A DNA stretch of 64,000 bases from Bacillus salipaludis (GTDB lineage: Bacteria; Bacillota; Bacilli; Bacillales_B; DSM-18226), in contig NZ_SMYO01000002.1 in assembly GCF_004358205.1 (NCBI RefSeq), positions 496,001 to 560,000 of the forward strand, written 5' to 3'. Position numbers and translations under genes: made by a program. The notes beneath the pieces are model-generated. The model had not been told where the DNA came from, ran no database searches, and saw only the letters and a list, made by a program, of their open reading frames with translations. Below are positions 17,916 to 25,897 of this stretch, piece after piece (positions within the stretch are counted from its first letter, which is position 1; each line of letters begins with the position of its first letter).

Positions 17916-18712
17916 TGAAAGTACTTGGAAAGTTCCGTGTGGTCCTTGCTGTGATCGGGATCATCTATATCTTACTTCCATTAATGGTGGTCATCCCTGC
18001 ATCGTTTACAAGTGCAGCTTATCCAAGCTTTCCACCAAAAGGTTTTTCGCTGCAATGGTATACAAAGATTTTAGAACGCACTGAATTCGTCGAAGCCTTT
18101 TATAATAGTTTGCTCTTTGCTTCCTTAGCTGCCTTTTTTGCTGTTTTATTCGGGACGCTGGGGGCCCTTGCGATTGCGAAGTATGATATTCCCGGAAAGC
18201 ACTATATTACATCCATCTTGACCGCGCCGTTAAGTGTACCTCAACTTGTACTAGGGATTGCCCTGCTGATCTATTTCACACCGATGATGCTTGCAGGTAC
18301 TTCAACAGGCTTTTTAATTGCACATACGATCATTTGTATCCCGTATGTGATTCGCTTGGTCCTAACAGGGTTAAGCGGATTTGATTACAATTTGGAAAAA
18401 GCAGCCGCGATTCTAGGGGCAAATCCATTGATTGTCTTTTGGAAGGTGACCCTGCCGCTCATCCGGCCGGCCATGATCTCTGGAGGATTATTTGCATTCT
18501 TGACATCTTTTGATAATGTTACCGTCTCATTGTTTATGATATCTCCGGATATGCGAACCCTTCCAATCGAGATTTTCTCAACGATGCAGGATGCGTATAA
18601 TCCAATCGTCGCTTCTGTGTCGAGTGTGGTTATTTTCATTTCTGTCATTTTAATCGTGGTACTTGAAAAGATTCATGGGGTTGGAAAGTTATTCGGTGGC
18701 ACCCAGCATTAG
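17912..18712 (+). CDS. ABC transporter permease (PotC-like)
   Basis: 266 aa, six membrane segments, EAA loop LEKAAAILGANPLIVFWKVTLPLIRPAM. The ATG overlaps the stop of the preceding gene by 4 nt, with a GGGAGGTG site just upstream. Last gene of the sigma-54-driven transporter operon. Confidence 0.92.
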   Translation: MMKVLGKFRVVLAVIGIIYILLPLMVVIPASFTSAAYPSFPPKGFSLQWYTKILERTEFVEAFYNSLLFASLAAFFAVLFGTLGALAIAKYDIPGKHYITSILTAPLSVPQLVLGIALLIYFTPMMLAGTSTGFLIAHTIICIPYVIRLVLTGLSGFDYNLEKAAAILGANPLIVFWKVTLPLIRPAMISGGLFAFLTSFDNVTVSLFMISPDMRTLPIEIFSTMQDAYNPIVASVSSVVIFISVILIVVLEKIHGVGKLFGGTQH

Positions 18713-18732
18713 GAATTAAGAGGAAAAAGAAA

Positions 18733-18775
18733 AGCCGGCATTTTGCTAGTAAAAGCAAAACAGCCGGCTGTTTTA
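18733..18775. terminator. bidirectional terminator
   Basis: AGCCGGCATTTTGCT and AGCAAAACAGCCGGCT form a long stem with one bulge between two convergent genes, with A and T runs on both sides. Confidence 0.75.
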
Positions 18776-18778
18776 AGT

Positions 18779-19429
18779 TCAAGAGGAATGAGATTTTAAA
18801 TAGCCTAAACATCTGTTCACCGTTGCTTGTGGTGCAGTAAGAATCGGAACAGAGGTCTGAACCTGATCGGCAACATGAGCCATACTGTACTGTGAAAGGA
18901 CAATGACATCCACTGTTCCGTCCATTTGCTGGATCATGTTACGTACCCTTTCATCATGTTCATCAATCCTTCCTTGAAATAGAAGATGGATTAGTCCCGG
19001 TTCTACTAGAGATTCAATGATACAATCCGGTCTTTTTTCTCGTAAATAACTCATTAAGGCGATTGGGGTTTCTTTAACGGTGGAAATGAGGCCAATTCGT
19101 TCATAAGCTAGTGCTTCATCCAACATTGCTTCATCGGACCGAAAAAGTTTAACCGCATGCATCGGCTGCAAAATCTTTTGTGTGTTATTAAAGGCTGAAC
19201 AAGTCAATTGAATGCAATTGGCTTCCGATTCAGCAGCAAGGTTTACCAATACCGAAAATCTGCGAATGATTTCGGGAGTGAGGCCCCCGGCTTTTTCCAT
19301 CATGGAAAGCAGATGGGTGTCCATAAAATGTTGCAGCTCTACTTCAGGAGCAGATTCCTGAAACGCTTTTTCAATCGGCTGTAAGGCTGTGGTTGTTGCA
19401 TGAATTAAGGCTACTTTCAAAATTGTCAT
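18779..19429 (-). CDS. aspartate/glutamate racemase family protein
   Basis: 216 aa of the Asp/Glu/hydantoin racemase superfamily. The first catalytic cysteine sits in IQLTCSAFNNT (about residue 82). The region where two-cysteine racemases have their second Cys reads DVIVLSQYSMAHV (about 175-187) and has none, so this is a one-cysteine member, as in arylmalonate decarboxylase-like relatives, rather than a standard racemase. It is divergent from the GlcD-like gene and may act on an organic acid handled by the flanking oxidase. Exact reaction unknown. Confidence 0.82.
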   Translation of the reverse strand: MTILKVALIHATTTALQPIEKAFQESAPEVELQHFMDTHLLSMMEKAGGLTPEIIRRFSVLVNLAAESEANCIQLTCSAFNNTQKILQPMHAVKLFRSDEAMLDEALAYERIGLISTVKETPIALMSYLREKRPDCIIESLVEPGLIHLLFQGRIDEHDERVRNMIQQMDGTVDVIVLSQYSMAHVADQVQTSVPILTAPQATVNRCLGYLKSHSS

Positions 19430-19525
19430 CCTCTCTCATTCTCATTTTGTTCATTATAACTAATTTTTATCTATAATACTCTCAATATTCTGTCTATATA
19501 TTTTTTAGAAAGGGAGGTGGGGGTT

Positions 19526-20938
19526 GTGATACATGCAGAAATCGAAATAGAAATCCGCCAAGTGGTTCAGGACAAACGTCGAGTCCTTACAAATGAAGCG
19601 GATCTTGCCAGTTATTCCTATGATGCCTCTTTCGGCGTGTTTCCACCGGATGTGGTTGTGCAGCCCACTTCTACGAATGAAGTGGTCGGAATTGTCAAAG
19701 TAGCCAATAAACATAAAACACCGATTTATCCAAGGGGAAAGGGAACGAGCTTAAGCGGGGGCCCATTACCGGTTCATGGCGGGATTGTCCTTGATTTTTC
19801 TAAATGGACAGATACGTTAGTGATCGAACCAGATGATTTAGTCGCGATTGTTTCCCCAGGAGTGATCACGGCAGATATCAATAAAATGGCCAGTGAATAT
19901 GGTCTAATGTATCCTCCTGATCCGAGCAGCTCCCATGTGTCTACCATTGGCGGGAATTTAGCGGAGAACGCCGGCGGCCCGCGCGGACTTAAATATGGGG
20001 TGACGAAGGATTATGTGCTCGGCCTTGAAGTGGTTACGGCTGACGGGGAAGTCATCCAAACCGGGGGAAGAACGGTAAAAAATGTAACAGGCTATGACTT
20101 AACGAAATTAATGGTTGGTTCTGAAGGGACGTTAGGGATTATCACAAAAGCGATACTACAGTTAATCCCTAAACCACAGTCGACCGGAACGTTAATGGTC
20201 CTTTTTGATGACCTCGTCATTGCCGGAAAAGCGATTTCCAGCATCCTGACAGGTGGGATTTTACCATCGAAATTAGAAATTATGGATCAAGCATCTGTTA
20301 TCGCAGTAGAGCAATTTGAGCCATCCGGGTTACCCACCGATATCGAAGCGCTGTTATTAATCGAATTGGACGGACATCCTGCTGCCATCGAAGCAGAAGC
20401 CCAAAGGGTGAAGGAAATTTGTTTAGAAATTGGCGCGAGAGAAGTGAAAATAGCAGAAACAAAGGAAGAAGAAGCCGAACTTTGGAAGGCGAGAAAACTC
20501 GTTTCTCCAGCGATTGTTCGAAAAAAGCCAACGAAGATTTCAGAAGATGCTACGGTTCCGCGCAGTCGGATTCCCGATATGTTTCAACGGTTAAAGGAAA
20601 TAAGAGAAAAGTATACCATCGATTTAGTTGTATTTGGCCATGCTGGAGATGGGAATTTGCATCCGAATATCATAGCGGATAAACGTGATATCGAAGAAAT
20701 GAAACGAGTGGAAAAAGCAGTCGAGGAGATTTTTCAAGCTGCAGTCGAAATGGGCGGCACATTATCAGGAGAACATGGGATTGGAACAATGAAGGCTCCG
20801 TTTATGGAAATGGAGCTTGGTGCAGCTGGTTTATCGATGATGAAACGGATGAAACAAGCCTGGGATCCTCATAATCTCTTAAACCCCGGAAAAATATTTC
20901 CGGAGCCTGGACAAAGGTTTGTGTTAACCGATGAGTAG
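19526..20938 (+). CDS. FAD-binding 2-hydroxyacid oxidase subunit (GlcD-like)
   Basis: 470 aa. VAO/PCMH-type FAD domain with YPRGKGTSLSGGPLPVHGG and GLMYPPDPSS...STIGGNLAENAGG, then the C-terminal FAD-linked oxidase domain with the metal-binding VVFGHAGDGNLHPN and LSGEHGIGTMK. These mark glycolate/D-lactate/2-hydroxyglutarate dehydrogenases. GTG at 19526 is chosen because GGGAGG lies 8 nt before it; a GTG at 19517 overlaps that site. It works with the iron-sulfur protein encoded next, overlapping by 8 nt, to pass electrons from the hydroxyacid to the membrane chain. Confidence 0.92.
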   Translation: MIHAEIEIEIRQVVQDKRRVLTNEADLASYSYDASFGVFPPDVVVQPTSTNEVVGIVKVANKHKTPIYPRGKGTSLSGGPLPVHGGIVLDFSKWTDTLVIEPDDLVAIVSPGVITADINKMASEYGLMYPPDPSSSHVSTIGGNLAENAGGPRGLKYGVTKDYVLGLEVVTADGEVIQTGGRTVKNVTGYDLTKLMVGSEGTLGIITKAILQLIPKPQSTGTLMVLFDDLVIAGKAISSILTGGILPSKLEIMDQASVIAVEQFEPSGLPTDIEALLLIELDGHPAAIEAEAQRVKEICLEIGAREVKIAETKEEEAELWKARKLVSPAIVRKKPTKISEDATVPRSRIPDMFQRLKEIREKYTIDLVVFGHAGDGNLHPNIIADKRDIEEMKRVEKAVEEIFQAAVEMGGTLSGEHGIGTMKAPFMEMELGAAGLSMMKRMKQAWDPHNLLNPGKIFPEPGQRFVLTDE

Positions 20939-22205
20939 AAGCGATAGATTAGCCTATGAAGAAACCTTTGCCTGTGTCCAATGTGGTTATTGTTTGCCAA
21001 AATGCCCCACCTACGAGACGACCGGTGTGGAAACCCAGTCACCACGGGGGCGAATCAATTTAGTGAAATTATTATCAGAAGAAAAGATTTCAGTCGAGGC
21101 TGCCGCATCCTCCATTGAATTATGTTTAGGCTGCCGAGCTTGCGAAACCGCCTGTCCGACCAATGTTCAATACGGAACCATTTTGCAATCCGCGAAGGAA
21201 TTCATCGCGAACGAGAAGCCTGCTTCCAAAATGGAAACGATGCTCCTTGAAAAAGGATTACCGAATAAAAAGTGGCAAAAGGTTGCGGGAAGAGGGTTAC
21301 AATTCGCACAAAAAACCGGAATGGTTTCTTTAGCGAGAAAGTCAGGCATTATGAAGGCATTCCCAGAAAGTATTCAGGCAATGGAATCCATTACTCCCAT
21401 GATCAAGATGCCGGCAAAAAAGGAAAGAGAATATCGAGTATTACCTCCGATTGGGAAGAAGACCCATACAGTTGGATTTTTTGTGGGTTGTATTATGGAT
21501 GTGATGTTTTCAAAAATCAATGATGACAGTATGAAATTACTGCAGCTTGCTGGCTGTGAAGTCACCTTGATTGAAGAACAATCCTGTTGTGGAGCCCTTT
21601 TGCATCATAGTGGGAAAAAAGAAGAGACCATCGCCCTTGCTAAAAAAAATATCGCCGCCTTTGAACACTATGATTTTGATTTTATTGTCAATAGTATCGG
21701 CGGTTGTGGTGCGATGTTGGTGGAGTATCCTGAATTGTTTGAGGCAGAATCAGAATGGCATTCTCGTGCAGAGAAATTTGCTGCGCGGTGTAAAGACATT
21801 AGCGTTTTATTGACCGAGAGTTCATTGCCATTTACCAAAGAAATTCGAAAAATCGTTGCCTACCAACCCTCGTGTCATTTACGGCATGTTCAAAAAGTCG
21901 CTGATGAGCCTCATCAATTAATTAAGAAGGTTCCGGGGATTGATTACCGTATGTTTGAAAAACAGGACATGTGCTGTGGATCTGCAGGAATTTACAATGT
22001 CGTCCATTACCATGAAGCGATGGAAGTGTTGGATCAAAAGATGAATCATATTGAAAAAGTGGAGCCGGACATCATCGTCACAAGTAATCCGGGATGCCAT
22101 TTACAGATGAAATTAGGTGTTAGGCGCGAAAGGAAAGAAGAAAAAATCAAAGTGGTTCATCTTGTTGAACTGCTAGCGGAAGCCTGTGAAATCGATAAAA
22201 TTTGA
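20931..22205 (+). CDS. (Fe-S)-binding oxidase subunit (GlcF-like)
   Basis: 424 aa. Two 4Fe-4S cysteine clusters near the N terminus (CVQCGYCLPKCP and CLGCRACETACP), then two CCG domains (QSCCGALLHHSG and KQDMCCGSAGIYN), which bind non-cubane cluster or heterodisulfide-type cofactor. This is the electron-transfer partner of the GlcD-like subunit. Start ATG 20931 overlaps the previous gene's stop. Confidence 0.93.
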   Translation: MSRSDRLAYEETFACVQCGYCLPKCPTYETTGVETQSPRGRINLVKLLSEEKISVEAAASSIELCLGCRACETACPTNVQYGTILQSAKEFIANEKPASKMETMLLEKGLPNKKWQKVAGRGLQFAQKTGMVSLARKSGIMKAFPESIQAMESITPMIKMPAKKEREYRVLPPIGKKTHTVGFFVGCIMDVMFSKINDDSMKLLQLAGCEVTLIEEQSCCGALLHHSGKKEETIALAKKNIAAFEHYDFDFIVNSIGGCGAMLVEYPELFEAESEWHSRAEKFAARCKDISVLLTESSLPFTKEIRKIVAYQPSCHLRHVQKVADEPHQLIKKVPGIDYRMFEKQDMCCGSAGIYNVVHYHEAMEVLDQKMNHIEKVEPDIIVTSNPGCHLQMKLGVRRERKEEKIKVVHLVELLAEACEIDKI

Positions 22206-22221
22206 TATGGGGGAGAAAAAA

Positions 22222-23007
22222 ATGGACTTACATTTAGCAGGAAAGACAGCGATTGTGGTGGCATCTAGCCAAGGATTGGGAAAAGCGATAGCGGCCCAAC
22301 TCGTCATGGAGGGCGCTAATGTTATGTTAACCAGCCGAAATAAAGAAAAGCTGAAGGAAGTTCAAGAAGAGCTGCAGTCGTTAGGAGAAGGGAAAGTTGC
22401 CTATTTTCCCGCGGATATTACCAAAGCGGAGGAAATTGAAGCATTAGTCAAGCATACGAGGGAAACCTTAGGAAACATTCAGATTTTAATTAATAACTCG
22501 GGAGGACCAAAGGGGGGAGGTTTTGAAGACTTTCAAGATCAAGATTGGTATCAAGCTTTCGAATTGAATCTATTAAGCTATGTGCGACTTGTCCGAGAAG
22601 TTCTGCCAGATTTAAAGAAAGAAGGCGGCAGAATCATTAATATCGCTTCCTCTTCCATTAAACAACCGATACCTGGCCTAATTTTATCGAATACCTTTCG
22701 TTTAGGCGTTCTTGGACTTGGGAAAAGTCTTGCGGAAGAACTGGCTCCGTACAATATTTTGGTCAATACCGTATCACCGGGTAGAATTGCAACAGACCGA
22801 GTAGCTTTTCTAGATCAGCTTAAGGCAGATAAGTTGGGGGTTTCTCCTGATGAGGTGGAGGCGGCTTCCAAGAAGAATATTCCTCTTGGCAGGTATGGGA
22901 AACCAGAGGAGTTTGCTAGAGTTGTCACTTTTTTAGCTTCGGATGCGAACACCTATGTTACAGGAAGTTCGTTGCTTGTGGATGGTGGGATGGTGAAATC
23001 GGTTTAA
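22222..23007 (+). CDS. atypical SDR family oxidoreductase
   Basis: 261 aa from ATG 22222 (GGGGGAG site 7 nt upstream). Rossmann motif ASSQGLG (about 14-20), NNSGG (91-95) and the C-terminal ASDANTYVTGSSLLVDGGM of FabG-type reductases are present. The catalytic Tyr-x3-Lys is absent: the aligned stretch reads LILSNTFRLG, with Ser and Arg where Tyr and Lys are expected. Such variants exist as a recognisable SDR subgroup, so this is probably genuine rather than an error. It follows the oxidase genes in the same operon. Substrate unknown. Confidence 0.85.
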   Translation: MDLHLAGKTAIVVASSQGLGKAIAAQLVMEGANVMLTSRNKEKLKEVQEELQSLGEGKVAYFPADITKAEEIEALVKHTRETLGNIQILINNSGGPKGGGFEDFQDQDWYQAFELNLLSYVRLVREVLPDLKKEGGRIINIASSSIKQPIPGLILSNTFRLGVLGLGKSLAEELAPYNILVNTVSPGRIATDRVAFLDQLKADKLGVSPDEVEAASKKNIPLGRYGKPEEFARVVTFLASDANTYVTGSSLLVDGGMVKSV

Positions 23008-23024
23008 GAATATAGCTACATTTC

Positions 23025-23062
23025 GGGCAGGCTTCGACTCTATATGAAGCTGCCCTTTTTAT
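23025..23062 (+). terminator. Rho-independent terminator
   Basis: GGGCAGGCTTC (23025-23035) pairs with GAAGCTGCCC (23046-23055), followed by TTTTTATTTT. It ends the hydroxyacid oxidase operon. Confidence 0.85.
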
Positions 23063-23074
23063 TTTGGAGGGTAA

Positions 23075-23555
23075 ATAGGAAGTAGTGGTGGGTAAAAGGG
23101 GAGAATCGGAATGTAAACGCCCCAAAGTGGTGGGTAAAGAGCCATAACTAGTGGGTAAATGAAATTAGGTTGAAAAGGAGGCCTAATTTAGGGCTAGGGG
23201 TTTACTGAAAATGGTAATTTTTAAAGAAAGATACCTGATTTTCAGTAGCTAAAATGCGAAGTGGAGGGTGAATGGCCAGAAGTGGTGGATAAAAGGGGAG
23301 AACTGGAATGTAAACGCCCCAAAGTGGTGGGTAAAGAGCCAAAACAAGTGGGTAAATGAAATTAGGTTATAAAGGATACCCAATCTAGGGCTAGGGGTTT
23401 ACTGAAAATGGTAATTTAAATTTAAAAAGGTAATTTTTAGAAAAGGATAACTGATTTTCAGTAGCTAAAATGTGAAGTGGAGGGTAAAAGGGGAGAACCG
23501 GAATGTAAATAGCTCAAATAGGTGGGTAAAGAGCTAAAACGGTGGGTAAACGAAT
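23075..23555. repeat. ~195-bp tandem repeat array
   Basis: Two full units and a partial third. The segment around GTGGTGGGTAAAAGGGG at 23085 recurs at 23282 (197 bp later) and in part near 23485. Each unit also contains GGGGTTTACTGAAAATGG followed by GTAATTT. The TTTACTGAAAATGG core recurs in the array at 61735-62400. No coding frame is supported. Confidence 0.75.
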
Positions 23556-23566
23556 GGCCGTTTTTA

Positions 23567-23665
23567 TGATATTGACACAAAATGGGATTATATCGACACT
23601 TTTTGCCGTATATCAACACAAAAATGAATGATATCAACACAAAATTAGCTTTTATCGACAATTTT
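23567..23665. repeat. 42-bp TATCAACAC repeat, site 5
   Basis: Degenerate copies of the same unit, in the same orientation as the four sites in the first 10 kb. Confidence 0.7.
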
Positions 23666-23674
23666 GGCGACAAA

Positions 23675-23720
23675 GGGACCGTTCTCACTCATAGACAAAA
23701 AAAGCCGGGAGAACCGTCCC
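23675..23720. terminator. GGGACGGTTCT inverted element acting as terminator
   Basis: GGGACCGTTCTC (23675-23686) with GAGAACCGTCCC (23709-23720). One allowed mismatch. It lies 9 nt past the stop of the minus-strand gene at 23729. Confidence 0.55.
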
Positions 23721-23728
23721 GGTGGAAT

Positions 23729-24196
23729 TTAATATTCTCCTTTAATGACAAAATACGAGCCCCGAATGGTTCCTGCTAGTTTAGACTTCTGCCTAGCAAA
23801 CTTAAACTTCCCTTCTAACTCCTTAGGGACCTCCATCCCCTCAGAAAGCTTAAAACCAACGGCCCGCTTTGGCTTAGGGCCATCAAGCGTATACAGGACG
23901 TTGACCGAAAGACCATCCTCATAAAAGACATAAGTCCAATCGATATTTTCCACTTGTAAACGCGAGGTCTCTAAAGGTTTGGCTGCAAACTCAATATCAC
24001 GTTCTTCTTTCAAAATTCGGTTCACATAATCAAGGGTTTCCTTGCTTTCGCTAGCTGGGACAACCGTAAATTCATGCTTGTATTTGTTCATAAAGTAACG
24101 GGCTTCATTCGCACGTAAACCAGCAAGCGCATCTGCTGCAGGTGAAGACTCTAAACCAATCGTAGACACATTTTTAAAATCAACAACATAGGACAT
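23729..24196 (-). CDS. conserved hypothetical protein
   Basis: 155 aa from ATG at 24196, preferred over the ATG at 24202 because AGGAGGA lies 7 nt before the former and 1 nt before the latter. It has no signal peptide or membrane segment and is a mixed alpha/beta, soluble-looking protein (VVDFKNVSTIGLESSP at the start; RQKSKLAGTIRGSYFVIKGEY at the end). I do not recognise a functional family. Single-gene unit with its own downstream hairpin. Confidence 0.75.
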   Translation of the reverse strand: MSYVVDFKNVSTIGLESSPAADALAGLRANEARYFMNKYKHEFTVVPASESKETLDYVNRILKEERDIEFAAKPLETSRLQVENIDWTYVFYEDGLSVNVLYTLDGPKPKRAVGFKLSEGMEVPKELEGKFKFARQKSKLAGTIRGSYFVIKGEY

Positions 24197-24377
24197 TTCC
24201 ATTCCTCCTCTTATATCTAAAGGACAAATCCTTACCCTTCCAGTATGGTCAGTTTTTGAAAATTTAACTAGACATGTCCATGTATTTATACTATCACCAA
24301 TTATTGTACTTCACGGAAAGTTAACGAGCCATAAAAAAGAAAAGAAGCTTTTCATAAGGGCAGTTCTGATAGCCGCT

Positions 24378-24420
24378 CTGCGAATTTTGTCGAAGATTGA
24401 TAGGCTATTGTATTTATAGA
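24378..24420 (+). promoter_or_regulatory. conserved 43-nt element with Spo0A-box core
   Basis: Contains TTTTGTCGAA (Spo0A box core TGTCGAA at 24388-24394) and TATTGTATTTATAGA. The same 43 nt with five differences is at 9885-9927. It lies about 90 nt before a small gene at 24509 and is a candidate Spo0A-controlled promoter. The remainder of 24197-24508 shows nothing else. Confidence 0.4.
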
Positions 24421-24508
24421 AAGTGTTAGAATGGAGTTGCAACTGAATATTGTTAGGGTGGTAGGTTGTCAGTCTTCTTTCCGTTGCTAAGGAAGGGAGG
24501 TGATAATC

Positions 24509-24658
24509 ATGGAAACATTTCTTGAAATTCTACGAGAAGTTCTGAAAGGGCTACTGCGTGAACTGACTGCTTATTTCTTTCGGAAAAACATTCTAGAAAA
24601 CAAGAAAACCACCCTACGCCGTCGTAAGCAAAAGGGAGGTTCTCAAGAAAATCAATAA
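24509..24658 (+). CDS. small basic protein of unknown function
   Basis: 49 aa, beginning METFLEILREVLKGLLRELT and ending in a Lys/Arg/Gln-rich tail. It is supported by a strong GGGAGGTGATAATC ribosome site 7 nt before the ATG and by a Rho-independent terminator 40 nt after the stop. The N-terminal half is an amphipathic helix. No family recognised. Confidence 0.6.
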   Translation: METFLEILREVLKGLLRELTAYFFRKNILENKKTTLRRRKQKGGSQENQ

Positions 24659-24698
24659 GGTATTTGACAACCACCACCCTGACGGTAGCAGCTGCAGG

Positions 24699-24727
24699 GA
24701 GAAGTGTTTGCAGCACTTCTCTTTTTT
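24699..24727 (+). terminator. Rho-independent terminator
   Basis: GAGAAGTG (24699-24706) with CACTTCTC (24714-24721) and six T, downstream of the 49-aa gene. Confidence 0.8.
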
Positions 24728-24862
24728 AGTATATATCCATTATATACAAAAAAATTCCGTTATAAAAGTAAAAAACACATCGGAAACCTGAAACAAATTG
24801 GCTGCTTTAGAGACTATGGGGACAGTTTTGATACAACCAAGACAACCGCCCATGTGGAATTT

Positions 24863-25591
24863 TTATATTTGTGCTACTGCCACATTTTCATTCATAAGCT
24901 TTTTCCTATACACCACCCTCGACAAAGTAATGCTCAACTCATACAGAACAAGTAAAGGAATGGTCACTAAAAAGTCAGATAGAAAATCCGGCGGAGTAAT
25001 GACCACTGCTATTACAATCAAAGCCAGATAGGAGACTTTCCGAGCTTTCGCGAGCCTCTTCGGATTGAGAATCCCTAGTTTTGTTAAAAACATCACCACA
25101 AGCGGCATTTCAAATAGAAATCCGAAAGGCAAAATAAGATTGATCATGAACCTGAAGTATTTTTCGGCAGTAAACATCGTCACGAATTGACCGTCCGATA
25201 AAGAAGTTAAGAACTTCAGGACCATCGGAAATAATACGAAGTATCCAAACGAGATTCCTAAGAGAAATAATAGAAAGAGACCTGGGATGAATCGTAACGT
25301 GACCTGTTTTTCTTCCTGTTTTAAAGCGGGGGAAACAAAGCGCCATGTTTGATAGGCCGCCACAGGAATTGTCACAGCGATTGAAATGACTGCCGCAATC
25401 ACCATATAAATCCACAGGATATCACTCGGTCCAAGTATGGCAAGTTTCTGATCCATATCTTGAACGAGCCAATGATAGATTTCCTTTACAAAACAAAAAC
25501 TCACGATCAAAAAGAATACAAATGCCACTAATGTTTTTATGATTCTGCTCCGTAATTCTTCGAGATGCCCTAAAAGATGTTGATGTTCCAT
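24863..25591 (-). CDS. tatC: Sec-independent protein translocase TatC
   Basis: 242 aa with six membrane segments. The N-terminal HLLGHLEELRSRIIKTL, the VAAYQTWRFVSPALKQEEK loop and FLFEMPLVVMFL are TatC hallmarks. TatC recognises twin-arginine signal peptides and, with TatA, exports folded proteins. It is the third gene of the phoD-tatA-tatC operon; a hairpin separates it from tatA. As in the Bacillus TatAd-Cd system, its main client is probably the adjacent PhoD. Confidence 0.96.
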   Translation of the reverse strand: MEHQHLLGHLEELRSRIIKTLVAFVFFLIVSFCFVKEIYHWLVQDMDQKLAILGPSDILWIYMVIAAVISIAVTIPVAAYQTWRFVSPALKQEEKQVTLRFIPGLFLLFLLGISFGYFVLFPMVLKFLTSLSDGQFVTMFTAEKYFRFMINLILPFGFLFEMPLVVMFLTKLGILNPKRLAKARKVSYLALIVIAVVITPPDFLSDFLVTIPLLVLYELSITLSRVVYRKKLMNENVAVAQI

Positions 25592-25625
25592 GTCTGTACC
25601 TCCCTTTTTTAATCTTCATAAAAGA

Positions 25626-25656
25626 AGTAGACGAGTTGCCTCGTCCACTTTTTTTA
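25626..25656. terminator. hairpin between tatA and tatC
   Basis: AGTAGACGAG (25626-25635) and CTCGTCCACT (25640-25649) with A/T runs on both sides. In the direction of the operon it could reduce read-through into tatC. Confidence 0.55.
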
Positions 25657-25663
25657 AAATCGA

Positions 25664-25870
25664 TTATCCCTTTTTCTCTACAGCCGTCAGGACAGGCTTT
25701 TTTTCATCCTCTTTTTCTTCATCTGAAATGAGTCCCTTGGAGGCACTTTTAAATTCAGTTAATGTACGCCCAAACGCCCGGCCGATATCCGGTAATTTAG
25801 AGGGGCCAAAAATAATTAATGCGATCACGAGAACGATAATTAAACCGGGGATTCCAATATTGGATAACAT
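25664..25870 (-). CDS. tatA: twin-arginine translocase subunit TatA
   Basis: 68 aa. One N-terminal membrane helix ([22 protein letters not shown]) followed by the FGP hinge, an amphipathic helix ([17 protein letters not shown]) and a charged tail. It forms the pore of the Tat exporter and lies between phoD and tatC. Confidence 0.95.
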   Translation of the reverse strand: MLSNIGIPGLIIVLVIALIIFGPSKLPDIGRAFGRTLTEFKSASKGLISDEEKEDEKKPVLTAVEKKG

Positions 25871-25897
25871 GCTTAATCACTGCCTTTCGATTTTGAA

